A stretch of DNA of 62,331 bases from Lachnospiraceae bacterium (GTDB lineage Bacteria; Bacillota; Clostridia; Lachnospirales; Lachnospiraceae). Of the stretch, positions 36,002 to 44,801 are shown in pieces (position 1 is the stretch's first letter; each line of letters starts with the position of its first letter). Under the pieces are notes generated by a model, which had not been told where the DNA came from, did no database searches, and worked only from the letters and a program-made list of their open reading frames with translations. A program made the position numbers and the translations under genes. The stretch is from the NCBI GenBank assembly GCA_017622575.1, contig JAGAQU010000111.1, positions 1-62,331 of the forward strand. Reading direction: 5' to 3'.

Positions 36002-36372
36002 CTCAGCATACCGCCAAGCATACCACTTGCGGCGCAGAGGACGAGTGTCGTAAAGAAGCCGGAAGAAAGCTCTCCCATACCGTGATTTACGATCAGAGAT
36101 ACCAGAGTAAGGATAATAAAGTACAGACATCCCATCATAAGGCCCCACAGAAACTTTCTTGAGCCTTCTCTTTTTCCGGCAAGAAAACCGGCGAGAAAGG
36201 TGACCAGAATATAGATGCCGGTGATGCAAAGAGACACGATTTTTTCTGTCAGAGAAAATTTGTAGAGGAAAAGGGCAAGGAGCAGCAGAAGGCCTGCAGT
36301 GAGAAGATAAGAAATAAGCAGGCTTTTCAGGACAAAAGTCAGACGGCTGCTGAAGGTGAGCTTTTTTAACAT
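35998..36372 (-). CDS. TIGR04086-family membrane protein
   Basis: A 124-residue protein with four hydrophobic segments, a basic N-terminus (KKLTFSSRLTFVLKSLL) and a Gly-rich last segment (AASGMLGGML). It matches the TIGR04086 family of clostridia, known from sequence only and typically encoded near the SCIFF locus and secDF, as here. AGGAGGC precedes the ATG on the minus strand. The final codons overlap the convergent VanZ-like gene by four bases. The function is unknown. Confidence 0.8.
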   Translation of the reverse strand: MLKKLTFSSRLTFVLKSLLISYLLTAGLLLLLALFLYKFSLTEKIVSLCITGIYILVTFLAGFLAGKREGSRKFLWGLMMGCLYFIILTLVSLIVNHGMGELSSGFFTTLVLCAASGMLGGMLS

Positions 36373-36505
36373 AATTTGCCTCCTTAAATATTTTAGATAA
36401 AGTTTACATATTCTTTATATAAAATCATATGTGTGAACTTGACAGGGCAGACCCACGTATTGTAATATTTGCTTATTATATTTGAAAATAAGGAGTGAAT
36501 TTATT

Positions 36506-37825
36506 TTGGATACCGATGGTGTCATACAACTTGCAGCGATTATAATTCTTGTTTTGCTCTCAGCTTTTTTTTCATCTGCGGAAACGGCACTTACCACAGT
36601 CAACAGAGTGAGACTGAAAACGCTTGCCGATGAGGGCAATAAGCGTGCAGTGACTGCAATTCATGTTCTTGACAAATACGGCAAGATGCTGAGTGCTATT
36701 CTGATCGGCAATAATATCGTGAATCTGACGGCTTCTTCCCTTGCAACCACCTTTGCGATCAGGATTAATCTGACGGTGGGAATTGCAACAGGAATTTTGA
36801 CGGTGGTGATTCTGATCCTTGGAGAGATCGTGCCGAAGAATATGGCCATGGTCTATTCGGAAAGGCTGGCACTTTTTTATGCGGGTATTATTTCCGGGCT
36901 GATGAAGCTTATGACACCCGTCATTTTCGCAGTAGATCTTCTGGCAAACGGTATCATGAAGGTTTTACATATTGACAGGAATCTGCACACGGCCATGACG
37001 GAGAATGAACTTCGCACCTATGTGGAGGTCAGTCACGAGGATGGCGTGATCGAGTCGGAAGAGCGCGAGATGATCTACAACTTGTTCGATTTTTCCGATG
37101 CTGTTGCAAAGGACATCATGATTCCCAGAATTGATATGGCGAGTATCAGTGAAGACGCGGGTTATGACGAAGTGATGGCTCTTTTTAAAGAATGTATGTA
37201 TACCAGAATTCCGGTTTACCGGGAGGATAAGGATAATATCATCGGTCTGATCAATATTAAGGATTTCATACTGGTGACAGATAAGGAAAGTTTTCAGATC
37301 GGAGATATCCTGAGAGAAGCTTATTATACCTACGAATATAAAAAGACAGCAGATCTCATGATGGAGATGAGAGAAAAGAGGGTAAATGTTTCTTTTGTAC
37401 TGAATGAGTATGGTGCGACGGTAGGTATGATTACGCTGGAAGATCTGATCGAGGAGATTGTAGGAGAAATCCGGGATGAGTATGATGAGGACGAAGAAGA
37501 ACTGATCCGTGAAGTGGGAGAAAGAGAATATCTGGTTGAAGGAAGCATGAAGCTGGATGATATCAATGATCAGCTGGGTACAGAGCTTATGTCTGAGGAT
37601 TATGATTCCATCGGGGGCCTGCTCATAGAAAACCTTGACAGACTTCCTGAGGACGGCGAGACCATCACACTTGAAAACGGCATTACCCTTCAGGTAAAAG
37701 GAATCAATCAGAACAGAATCATCAATGTGCTGATGACGCTCCCGGAAGAATCGGGGGAGGAAGAGACGGATGAGAATAAGGATCTTTCCTCAAAGGACAA
37801 AACTTCCGAGGAGAATGCCTCTTAA
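36506..37825 (+). CDS. CNNM/CorC-type transporter (hemolysin family, CBS domains)
   Basis: A 439-residue protein. TTG 36506 is chosen because AAGGAG (36490-36495) is well spaced and homologues begin just before the first membrane segment; TTG 36482 lacks a site. Residues 1-190 are the DUF21/CNNM membrane domain (SAFFSSAETALTTVNRVRL, LGEIVPKNMAMVYSE). About 205-325 are two CBS domains (DIMIPRIDMASI, TRIPVYREDKDNIIGLI). The C-terminal 80 residues are the CorC/HlyC domain. Relatives move or regulate Mg2+ or Co2+. The C-terminal tail is acidic. It is upstream of the SCIFF gene but probably separately transcribed. Confidence 0.9.
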   Translation: MDTDGVIQLAAIIILVLLSAFFSSAETALTTVNRVRLKTLADEGNKRAVTAIHVLDKYGKMLSAILIGNNIVNLTASSLATTFAIRINLTVGIATGILTVVILILGEIVPKNMAMVYSERLALFYAGIISGLMKLMTPVIFAVDLLANGIMKVLHIDRNLHTAMTENELRTYVEVSHEDGVIESEEREMIYNLFDFSDAVAKDIMIPRIDMASISEDAGYDEVMALFKECMYTRIPVYREDKDNIIGLINIKDFILVTDKESFQIGDILREAYYTYEYKKTADLMMEMREKRVNVSFVLNEYGATVGMITLEDLIEEIVGEIRDEYDEDEEELIREVGEREYLVEGSMKLDDINDQLGTELMSEDYDSIGGLLIENLDRLPEDGETITLENGITLQVKGINQNRIINVLMTLPEESGEEETDENKDLSSKDKTSEENAS

Positions 37826-37920
37826 CGTTTTGGATGCATGTGAAAAAAAACTTTCCCAAATGAAAGATGTATGATATACTATAGAAAATTAGGAAATAAC
37901 CTTTTAAAGGAGATATTATT

Positions 37921-38064
37921 ATGAAGCGTATTAAGACATTAACAACAAGAGATTTAAAGGAATCCATGAAAAAGGGCGGATGCGGCGAGTGTCAGACTTC
38001 CTGCCAGTCAGCATGCAAGACATCCTGTACAGTAGGCAATCAGAGCTGTGAGAATGTAAAATAA
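37921..38064 (+). CDS. scfA: SCIFF ranthipeptide precursor (six cysteines in forty-five residues)
   Basis: A 47-residue ribosomal peptide with a basic leader (residues 1-18, KRIKTLTTRDLKESMKK) and a core with Cys at 21, 24, 28, 32, 36 and 43, separated by Ser/Thr/Gln. The Thr after the fifth Cys is Thr37. In studied SCIFF peptides the maturase links a Cys sulfur to the alpha-carbon of a Thr in this region. AAAGGAG precedes the ATG. The maturase gene follows 131 bp later, after a hairpin. SCIFF is almost universal in Clostridia; a signalling role has been proposed for ranthipeptides. Confidence 0.97.
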   Translation: MKRIKTLTTRDLKESMKKGGCGECQTSCQSACKTSCTVGNQSCENVK

Positions 38065-38120
38065 TTGACGGAAAGTGAAGCATGAAGTGCAGCAATTATC
38101 ACAAAAGTAGATAATGATTG

Positions 38121-38147
38121 TAAGCAGCGGTTGTGTATCGCTGCTTA
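38121..38147 (+). promoter_or_regulatory. Hairpin between scfA and its maturase gene
   Basis: TAAGCAGCG (38121-38129) pairs exactly with CGCTGCTTA (38139-38147) around a nine-base loop. There is no T-run, so it is a weak terminator or an mRNA processing or stability element. It may keep precursor levels above those of the enzyme. Confidence 0.5.
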
Positions 38148-38195
38148 TTCTACGTTAACAATGAGTAGAAAAGTAATTGGAAGGATAAGCAAAAC

Positions 38196-39587
38196 GTGAT
38201 ACATCAATATAAAAATAACGGCTATAACATCGTGCTGGATGTCAACAGCGGTTCTGTTCATGTTGTGGATGATGTGGTATATGATGTGATTCCGGTAGCA
38301 TTTGAATCATTGGATAAAGGGATAGAGGAAGAAAAACTCCCGGGTATCGTGGCAGATTCCCTGAAGGACAAGTATCCTCAGTCTGATCTGCAGGAGGCTC
38401 TTGCGGAAATCCTTGAATTGAAGAAAGAAGGACTTCTGGGCACGGAGGACATCTATGAAAACTATATCACAGATTTTAAAAAGCGTGAGACGGTGGTAAA
38501 AGCACTTTGTCTCCATATTGCCCACGACTGCAATCTGGCATGTAAATATTGCTTTGCAGAAGAGGGAGAATACCACGGAAGACGGGCTCTCATGAGCTTT
38601 GAGGTGGGAAAAAAAGCACTGGATTTTCTGGTTGCCAATTCCGGAAACCGCGTGAATCTTGAGGTGGATTTCTTCGGCGGTGAGCCGCTGATGAACTGGC
38701 AGGTGGTAAAGGATCTTGTGAAGTATGGCAGAAGCCTTGAAAAGACACATAATAAGAAATTCCGCTTTACATTGACCACCAACGGAATCCTCCTCAATGA
38801 CGAGATCATAGAGTTTTTGAACCAGGAAATGTCAAATGTGGTTCTCAGCATTGACGGACGAAAGGAGATCAATGATCTGATGCGCCCTCACAGAGGCGGG
38901 CAGGGAAGTTACGACAGTATCGTTCCCAAGTTTAAAAAAGTGGCAGAGAGCAGAAACCAGATGAACTATTATGTACGCGGCACTTTCACCCGCAACAACC
39001 TCGATTTCGCGGAGGATGTGATGCATCTGGCAGATCTGGGCTTTAAGCAGATTTCCGTGGAACCTGTGGTGGCATCACCTGAGGAAGACTATGCTCTCAG
39101 GGAAGAGGATATACCGAAACTTCTTGATGAGTATGACCGGCTTGCCGTAGAGCTTTTAAAGCGTCGGAAAGAGGGAAGAGGTGTGAATTTCTTCCATTTT
39201 ATGATAGATTTAAAGGGCGGTCCCTGCGTGGCAAAGAGACTTTCAGGGTGCGGGTCCGGTACGGAGTATCTGGCAGTCACTCCCTGGGGAGATTTTTATC
39301 CCTGTCATCAGTTTGTGGGAAAAGAGGAATTCCTGATGGGCAATGTGGATGAGGGAATCACAAGGACCGATATCAGAGATGAATTCAAGACCTGCAATGT
39401 TTATGCCAAGGAAAAGTGCAGAAACTGTTTTGCCAAGTTTTACTGCAGCGGAGGATGTGCAGCCAATTCCTATAATTTCCATGGAAACATCAATGATGCT
39501 TATGACCTTGGCTGTGAATTACAGAGAAAGCGCATCGAGTGTGCGATTATGATAAAAGCGGCATTGGCCGAACAAGAAGGAGAATAA
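38196..39587 (+). CDS. scfB: SCIFF peptide maturase (radical SAM/SPASM)
   Basis: A 463-residue enzyme starting at GTG 38196 (MIHQYKNNGYNIVLDVNSGS, the conserved start of the family), with GGAAGGA upstream. Residues 1-95 include the peptide-recognition domain. The SAM cluster motif CNLACKYC lies near residue 113. The C-terminal SPASM region (from about 350) holds further Cys, including the CNVYAKEKCRNCFAKFYCSG segment for auxiliary clusters. It forms thioether cross-links in the SCIFF precursor encoded just upstream. It ends four bases before secDF, so they may share a transcript. Confidence 0.97.
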   Translation: MIHQYKNNGYNIVLDVNSGSVHVVDDVVYDVIPVAFESLDKGIEEEKLPGIVADSLKDKYPQSDLQEALAEILELKKEGLLGTEDIYENYITDFKKRETVVKALCLHIAHDCNLACKYCFAEEGEYHGRRALMSFEVGKKALDFLVANSGNRVNLEVDFFGGEPLMNWQVVKDLVKYGRSLEKTHNKKFRFTLTTNGILLNDEIIEFLNQEMSNVVLSIDGRKEINDLMRPHRGGQGSYDSIVPKFKKVAESRNQMNYYVRGTFTRNNLDFAEDVMHLADLGFKQISVEPVVASPEEDYALREEDIPKLLDEYDRLAVELLKRRKEGRGVNFFHFMIDLKGGPCVAKRLSGCGSGTEYLAVTPWGDFYPCHQFVGKEEFLMGNVDEGITRTDIRDEFKTCNVYAKEKCRNCFAKFYCSGGCAANSYNFHGNINDAYDLGCELQRKRIECAIMIKAALAEQEGE

Positions 39588-39591
39588 AGGA

Positions 39592-41844
39592 ATGAAAAAG
39601 AGCAAAGCAATTGTGATTCTGCTGGTTCTGGTACTGCTGCTTGGCGGTCTCGGATATACAGCAGCGGTAGGTGTGGGAAGTGAACATAAGGCTTCCGCTT
39701 CCGATATCAAGCTGGGGCTTGATCTGGCAGGCGGTGTCAGCATTACCTACAAGGTGGCAGGCGATGAAAAGCCAAGCGCGGAGGATATGGCGGATACCAT
39801 CTATAAACTCCAGAAGAGAGTAGAAACATACAGTACGGAATCTGTTGTTTATCAGGAAGGAGATGACAGAATCAATATTGAGATTCCCGGTGTTTCCGAT
39901 GCAAATGCCATTCTGGAAGAACTGGGAAAACCGGGTTCTCTGTATTTTATTTCCGAGACAGACTCAGAAGGAAATTATAATTATCAGGCATCTATGGATG
40001 CCAACGGAAATATTGTCTATGTGATGTTAAAGAGCATAGATGAGATCATTGCAGATGGCAGTGCACCTCTCTCCGGTACGGACGTGAAGGATGCACAGGC
40101 CGGCTCCATTACCAACAGCATGGGCAACACGGAAATCGGGGTTGATCTGACCATGACAGATGAGGGAACCCAGAAGTTTGCGGATGCTACCACCAGAGCT
40201 TATCAGAAGGGGGAAACCCTTGGTATTTATTATGATGGTAATATCATCAGTGCTCCTTCGGTAAAAGCAGCACTGACTGACGGAAAAGCACAGATTACGG
40301 GTAACTTTACTTATGAAGAAGCTGAACAACTGGCTTCCACCATTCGAATCGGTGGACTGAAACTGGAACTGGAAGAACTCCACTCCAAGGTTGTGGGTGC
40401 ACAGCTTGGTGAGGAGGCAATTTCCACAAGCGTGAAAGCAGGCGCAGTCGGTTTTGCCATTATTGTGATCTTTATGATTGCGGTTTATTACATTTCCGGT
40501 CTGGCAGCAAGTCTTGCCCTTGGTCTTTATGTGGAAATGATCATTATCCTGTTAAACGGCTTTGAAATCACATTGACTTTGCCCGGTATTGCAGGTATCA
40601 TCCTTTCCATCGGTATGGCAGTGGATGCCAACGTGATCATTTTTGCAAGAATCCGTGAGGAGCTCGCAAAGGGAAAGACGGTGAGATCTGCTATCGATAC
40701 CGGTTTCAAGAAAGCCCGGTCGGCAATTCTTGACGGAAACATTACCACACTGATCGCAGCAGGTGTTCTCTGGTTAATGGGTTCCGGTACAGTAAAAGGC
40801 TTTGCTGAAACACTGGCTCTCGGTATTGCGTTGTCCATGTTTACTGCAATGGTGATCACAAAGCTCATCATAAAGGCTTTTTATGCACTGGGCTTACAGA
40901 ATGCGAAGCTTTACGGTGTAGCGAAGGAGAGAAAGTCTATCAGGTTTACTTCCAAGAAAGCGGTATTCTTTGGCATTTCTGCGGCAGCCATTTTGGCAGG
41001 CTTTGTATTCATGGGTGTAAATAAGGCACAGACAGGCAATATCTTGAATTATAGTCTGGAATTTATCGGTGGTACTTCTACCAGCGTAACCTTCAATGAG
41101 GATTTAAGCCTTGCAGATATCGATGCAAAGGTTGTGCCTTTGATCGAAAATATTACAGGAGACGGCAATGTACAGACCCAGAAGATTGACGGAACAAACG
41201 AAGTGATTTTCAAGACACGTACATTGTCTGTGGAAGAAAGAGAAAGCTTTAAAGATGCCATGGTAGATCATTTCTCTGTGGATGCGGAGAAGATCACGGC
41301 AGAGACCATCAGCTCCACCATCAGCAATGAGATGAAGCAGGAATCCATTATTGCCGTGCTTGTTGCAACCATCTGCATGCTGATCTATGTATGGTTCCGT
41401 TTCAAGGATGTCCGTTTTGGCGCAAGCTCAGTGCTCTGTCTGCTTCATGATGTACTGGTGGTTCTTGCGTTCTATGCGATTGTTAAAGTATCTGTGGGCA
41501 CCACATTTATTGCCTGTATGCTGACTATCGTAGGATATTCCATCAACGCTACCATCGTTATTTTCGACCGTGTGCGTGAGAATATGACGTCCATGACGAG
41601 GAAGGACTCTCTGTCAGATATGGTGGATACCAGTATTACGCAGACACTGTCAAGAAGTATTTTCACTTCTTTGACCACCTTTATTATGGTTGCAGCACTC
41701 TATGTATTTGGCGTAACCTCTGTAAAGGAATTTGCACTGCCTCTGATGGCGGGTATTCTCTGCGGTACCTATTCTTCTGTATGTGTTGCAGGTGCATTGT
41801 GGCTGGTACTTCGCAAAGTATTTCCGGCTAAGGCTTCAAACTAA
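39592..41844 (+). CDS. secDF: SecD-SecF fusion protein translocase subunit
   Basis: A 750-residue fusion of SecD (1-445) and SecF (455-750), which uses the proton gradient to help SecYEG-mediated secretion. Each half has one N-terminal transmembrane segment, a large outer domain and five further segments. SecD motifs are visible: DLAGGVSITYKV, and the membrane-domain GIILSIGMAVDANVIIFARI with the proton-relay Asp. The SecF half has FIGGTSTSV and GYSINATIVIFDRVREN. The fused form is usual in Firmicutes. The link with the SCIFF locus is conserved in clostridia but unexplained. A terminator follows after a promoter-like sequence. Confidence 0.97.
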   Translation: MKKSKAIVILLVLVLLLGGLGYTAAVGVGSEHKASASDIKLGLDLAGGVSITYKVAGDEKPSAEDMADTIYKLQKRVETYSTESVVYQEGDDRINIEIPGVSDANAILEELGKPGSLYFISETDSEGNYNYQASMDANGNIVYVMLKSIDEIIADGSAPLSGTDVKDAQAGSITNSMGNTEIGVDLTMTDEGTQKFADATTRAYQKGETLGIYYDGNIISAPSVKAALTDGKAQITGNFTYEEAEQLASTIRIGGLKLELEELHSKVVGAQLGEEAISTSVKAGAVGFAIIVIFMIAVYYISGLAASLALGLYVEMIIILLNGFEITLTLPGIAGIILSIGMAVDANVIIFARIREELAKGKTVRSAIDTGFKKARSAILDGNITTLIAAGVLWLMGSGTVKGFAETLALGIALSMFTAMVITKLIIKAFYALGLQNAKLYGVAKERKSIRFTSKKAVFFGISAAAILAGFVFMGVNKAQTGNILNYSLEFIGGTSTSVTFNEDLSLADIDAKVVPLIENITGDGNVQTQKIDGTNEVIFKTRTLSVEERESFKDAMVDHFSVDAEKITAETISSTISNEMKQESIIAVLVATICMLIYVWFRFKDVRFGASSVLCLLHDVLVVLAFYAIVKVSVGTTFIACMLTIVGYSINATIVIFDRVRENMTSMTRKDSLSDMVDTSITQTLSRSIFTSLTTFIMVAALYVFGVTSVKEFALPLMAGILCGTYSSVCVAGALWLVLRKVFPAKASN

Positions 41845-41853
41845 AAGAAGTGG

Positions 41854-41882
41854 TTGACAAATAAAGACAATTTCTGTATTAT
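41854..41882 (+). promoter_or_regulatory. Near-consensus promoter upstream of the ATP-grasp operon
   Basis: TTGACA (41854-41859), a 17-bp spacer and TATTAT (41877-41882), the best -35/-10 pair in the window. Transcription would begin near 41889, inside a palindrome, and meet a terminator hairpin only 20 bases later. Confidence 0.75.
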
Positions 41883-41891
41883 TGTATACAA
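41882..41891. promoter_or_regulatory. TTGTATACAA palindrome at the start site
   Basis: A perfect 10-bp palindrome overlapping the last base of the -10 box and the predicted +1. It matches the general pattern of GntR-family operators. A protein bound here would block transcription. Confidence 0.5.
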
Positions 41892-41908
41892 CAGTACAAA
41901 GTGAACGA

Positions 41909-41940
41909 AGGCGTTCTGCGTTAAGCAGGACGCCTTTTTT
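41909..41940 (+). terminator. Terminator or attenuator before the ATP-grasp operon
   Basis: AGGCGTTCTGC (41909-41919) pairs with GCAGGACGCCT (41925-41935) with one G-U, a five-base loop and seven T (41934-41940). It ends secDF transcripts. Because a promoter lies just before it, it can also attenuate the downstream operon or end a ~50-nt RNA. Confidence 0.85.
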
Positions 41941-41987
41941 CATTTCATAGGATATTTCTTTCTATGAAATAGGAAGGAAGGGATAAT

Positions 41988-43307
41988 ATGTACGAGACGG
42001 ATTTACTTGATCATGCGGATATCATTAACAAGCTGCTTGCCAGATACGGCGTCAAATTCGGTATTTATAAGAACAATGTATTTAAAGAACAGCTTTTCCC
42101 TTTTGATGCCATTCCGAGAGTGATCGATGCGGAGGAATTCGATTATCTGGAAAGAGGACTGAAACAGAGAGTGATGGCTCTCAACCTTTTCCTTAAAGAT
42201 ATTTACGGTGAAAAGAAGATCGTAAAGGACAATGTGATACCGGAGGACTTTATTTTTGCAAGCAGCGGTTATCTGGCACAGTGTGAGGGCGTGACTCCGG
42301 TGAAAGATATTTATTCCCACATATCGGGGATTGATCTGGTGCAGGCAAAGGACAAGACCTGGTATGTGCTGGAGGACAATCTTCGTGTTCCCTCGGGAGC
42401 TTCATATCCCATGATTGCGAGGGAACTCTGCAGAAGAAGCGATCCTGTCACCTTTCAGAAAACAAAGCTTTCGGATAATCGGAATTATGCACAGCTTCTT
42501 CGAAGGACCATGGACAATGTGAATGTGGGAGGTCATACGGTAATCCTTACTCCGGGAAGATACAACGCCGCATACTTTGAACATTCTTACTTGGCAGAGA
42601 AGACAGGTGCCCACCTGGTGAACGGCAGCGAGCTTCTGGTGGAGGATGACAAGCTGTACTATCTTGATTATAAGGGGCAGAAAGAGAGAGTGGGAGCTGT
42701 ATACAGACGTATCTCGGATGAGTATCTGGATCCCATGAATTTTAAGGAAGAATCGGTGATCGGCATCCCCCATATCTTTGATGTTTACAAAAAAGGCAAT
42801 GTAGCACTGCTTAATGCGCCGGGCAATGGAATTGCCGATGATAAGGGTATTTATTATTTCGTTCCCAAAATGATCAAATATTATCTGGGTGAAGAACCTG
42901 TCTTACATAATGCACCTACCTATCTGCCTTTCTATGAGGAGGATATGAAATATGTACTGGAACATTTCGATTCCCTGGTTCTCAAGGATGTGGCAGAAGC
43001 GGGAGGCTATGGTGTTGTGTTCGGGAGCAGTATGACAAGAGCGCAGAAGGAAGATTTTATCGCCCTGCTGAAAGAACAGCCAAGGTGCTTCATCGCCCAG
43101 GAGGTCATCGATTTTCTGGATATTGATATCTGGGAGAAAGGGGAGGCAGTCCCGAGAAAAGCGGATCTTCGTGCTTTTGTTTTGATGGCGGATGAGCCTC
43201 TTGTCTGGAAGAGCGGGCTTACCAGATTTTCCAGAAATCCCGATTCGTTTATTGTCAATTCATCTCAGGGAGGAGGTTTTAAGGACACATGGGTATTATC
43301 TCAGTAG
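41988..43307 (+). CDS. Circularly permuted ATP-grasp ligase (DUF404/DUF407)
   Basis: A 439-residue enzyme of the circularly permuted type 2 ATP-grasp family. Visible segments are LPFDAIPRVIDAEEFDYLERG near the N-terminus, VLEDNLRVPSGASYPMIAR, the NAPGNGIADDKGIYYFVPKM core, and the late LVLKDVAEAGGYGVVFG and RCFIAQEVIDF strands that supply ATP- and metal-binding residues. The family is thought to join a carboxylate to an amine (amidoligase or peptide synthase); the substrate is unknown. It overlaps the alpha-E gene by 19 bases, the usual partner. GGAAGGAAGGG precedes the ATG. First gene of a five- or six-gene operon. Confidence 0.9.
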   Translation: MYETDLLDHADIINKLLARYGVKFGIYKNNVFKEQLFPFDAIPRVIDAEEFDYLERGLKQRVMALNLFLKDIYGEKKIVKDNVIPEDFIFASSGYLAQCEGVTPVKDIYSHISGIDLVQAKDKTWYVLEDNLRVPSGASYPMIARELCRRSDPVTFQKTKLSDNRNYAQLLRRTMDNVNVGGHTVILTPGRYNAAYFEHSYLAEKTGAHLVNGSELLVEDDKLYYLDYKGQKERVGAVYRRISDEYLDPMNFKEESVIGIPHIFDVYKKGNVALLNAPGNGIADDKGIYYFVPKMIKYYLGEEPVLHNAPTYLPFYEEDMKYVLEHFDSLVLKDVAEAGGYGVVFGSSMTRAQKEDFIALLKEQPRCFIAQEVIDFLDIDIWEKGEAVPRKADLRAFVLMADEPLVWKSGLTRFSRNPDSFIVNSSQGGGFKDTWVLSQ

Positions 43308-43957
43308 AACAGACGGACAGATTATTCTGGCTCGGAAGATATTCGGAAAGAGTTTACACAACGCTCAGGCTGTATTCGGAAAGCTTCGACAGGCTGATCG
43401 ATATGGACAGCTATGATTATGCGGAATTTTGCAGACGTCTGGATATTCCCGATGTCTATGGCTCCAAAGAAAAATTTAAGGAAAGCTATCCCTTTGATGA
43501 GGAGGATACCAACTCCATTCTGAGTAATCTCCTTAGGGCATATGACAATGCCATAGTGCTTCGTGAGGAGATTGGCAGCGAAACACTTTCCTATATACAG
43601 CTTGCCATCTATGATATGCAGAAAGCCAGGATCAGCCGGGCACCGCTGATAGAGATGCAGAGCGTGATCGATAATCTTCTGGCATTCTGGGGCATTGCCG
43701 ATGATATCATAGACAGTGAACAGACGAGAAATATCATCAAGGCAGGAAAAAGGGTAGAGCGGGTAGATCTGTTCGGAAGACTGCATCTGCCTGCTGCCAA
43801 TATTACAAGGGAAGTGCACAGACTGATTCCCCGTATCGAGCGAAGCGGGATCAGGTATCATGAAGAAGGGCTGGAGCGACTAAAAAATCTTGTGGAAACA
43901 GGAGAAATCGATTATTATAAAGTAGTATATGAAGTCGAACATCTTCTGGAGGTATAA
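43289..43957 (+). CDS. Alpha-E domain protein (DUF403)
   Basis: A 222-residue all-helical protein with the alpha-E pattern: GIISVEQTDRLFWLGRYSERV at the start and a run of helices rich in Glu/Arg. It always occurs with circularly permuted ATP-grasp ligases and transglutaminase-like proteases and is thought to form part of the ligase complex; no enzyme activity is known. GGGAGGAGG lies inside the end of the ligase gene. Family members are often about 300 residues, so this is a short version. It ends two bases before the transglutaminase start. Confidence 0.85.
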   Translation: MGIISVEQTDRLFWLGRYSERVYTTLRLYSESFDRLIDMDSYDYAEFCRRLDIPDVYGSKEKFKESYPFDEEDTNSILSNLLRAYDNAIVLREEIGSETLSYIQLAIYDMQKARISRAPLIEMQSVIDNLLAFWGIADDIIDSEQTRNIIKAGKRVERVDLFGRLHLPAANITREVHRLIPRIERSGIRYHEEGLERLKNLVETGEIDYYKVVYEVEHLLEV

Positions 43958-43959
43958 CA

Positions 43960-44745
43960 TTGAAAACCCTGCATTTTACTTATGAAATGCTGTTTACATT
44001 TTCAGAACCTGTCTGTAAGCACAGGTTTACCTTGAAATGCATCCCTGTAAGGAACGAATGTCAGGATGTGGCGGAAACGGGGCTTATCATTGAACCTGCC
44101 GTTTCCTGCACGGAGACAACAGATTCTTTCGGGAATAAAGAAGTATACGGGGTGATTGAGGAACCCCATGAGCAGTTTCTGGTTAAAGTGACAGGGAGTG
44201 TTATCACAGGAATCAGGGATTATGAAGATGCACTGCCGGCATACAGACTTGGTATGTATCGGTATCCTTCCGACTATACCGGACCGGGCAGCTGCCTCAA
44301 GGAATATATGGCTTCTCTGTCATTTGAGGATACGATGTCAGCGTATGACAGAGGAGTTTTTCTCATGCATAAACTGCATCAGGATCTCTCCTACGAAAAG
44401 GGCGTGACTACTTTTCAGACTACAGCGGAGGAAGCTATGAAGCTTAAGAAAGGTGTCTGTCAGGATTATGCCCATATTCTGATCGCGCTGCTGCGCATGA
44501 TGAGGATCCCGGCAAGGTATGTGGTGGGTATGATGATCGGTGAGGGCTTCTCCCACGCCTGGGTGGAAATGGAGGCAGATGGCAGATGGTACGGTCTTGA
44601 TCCCACCAATGATGTGCTTGTGGGAGAGAATTATATTAAGATATCTCACGGAAGGGATTACAATGACTGTATTGTGAATAAAGGAGTGTTTACAGGAATG
44701 GCTTCCCAGAAGCAGGATATCAGTGTGATCGTCTGTGAGCAGTGA
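43960..44745 (+). CDS. Transglutaminase-like cysteine protease
   Basis: A 261-residue protein with a TTG start at 43960 and GGAGG (43949-43953) six bases upstream. Residues 1-95 form the beta-rich N-terminal domain found in the partner protease of ATP-grasp/alpha-E systems. The catalytic triad is visible: Cys in LKKGVCQDYAHI near residue 167, His in GFSHAWVEM near 200, and Asp in YGLDPTND near 215. No signal peptide, so it acts in the cytoplasm. It may cleave or transfer the peptide product made by the ligase. It follows the alpha-E gene with a two-base gap. Confidence 0.9.
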   Translation: MKTLHFTYEMLFTFSEPVCKHRFTLKCIPVRNECQDVAETGLIIEPAVSCTETTDSFGNKEVYGVIEEPHEQFLVKVTGSVITGIRDYEDALPAYRLGMYRYPSDYTGPGSCLKEYMASLSFEDTMSAYDRGVFLMHKLHQDLSYEKGVTTFQTTAEEAMKLKKGVCQDYAHILIALLRMMRIPARYVVGMMIGEGFSHAWVEMEADGRWYGLDPTNDVLVGENYIKISHGRDYNDCIVNKGVFTGMASQKQDISVIVCEQ

Positions 44746-44801
44746 TAAGATTGGGAATCAGTATGGAGTAACGAAAGAAGCGAAGGGAATGATAGAAAAG
44801 T

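Noticed and set aside
36415..36505. tRNA or riboswitch before the CNNM gene
   Set aside because: I could fold no cloverleaf or known aptamer core there. I also saw no tRNA or rRNA gene anywhere in the window.
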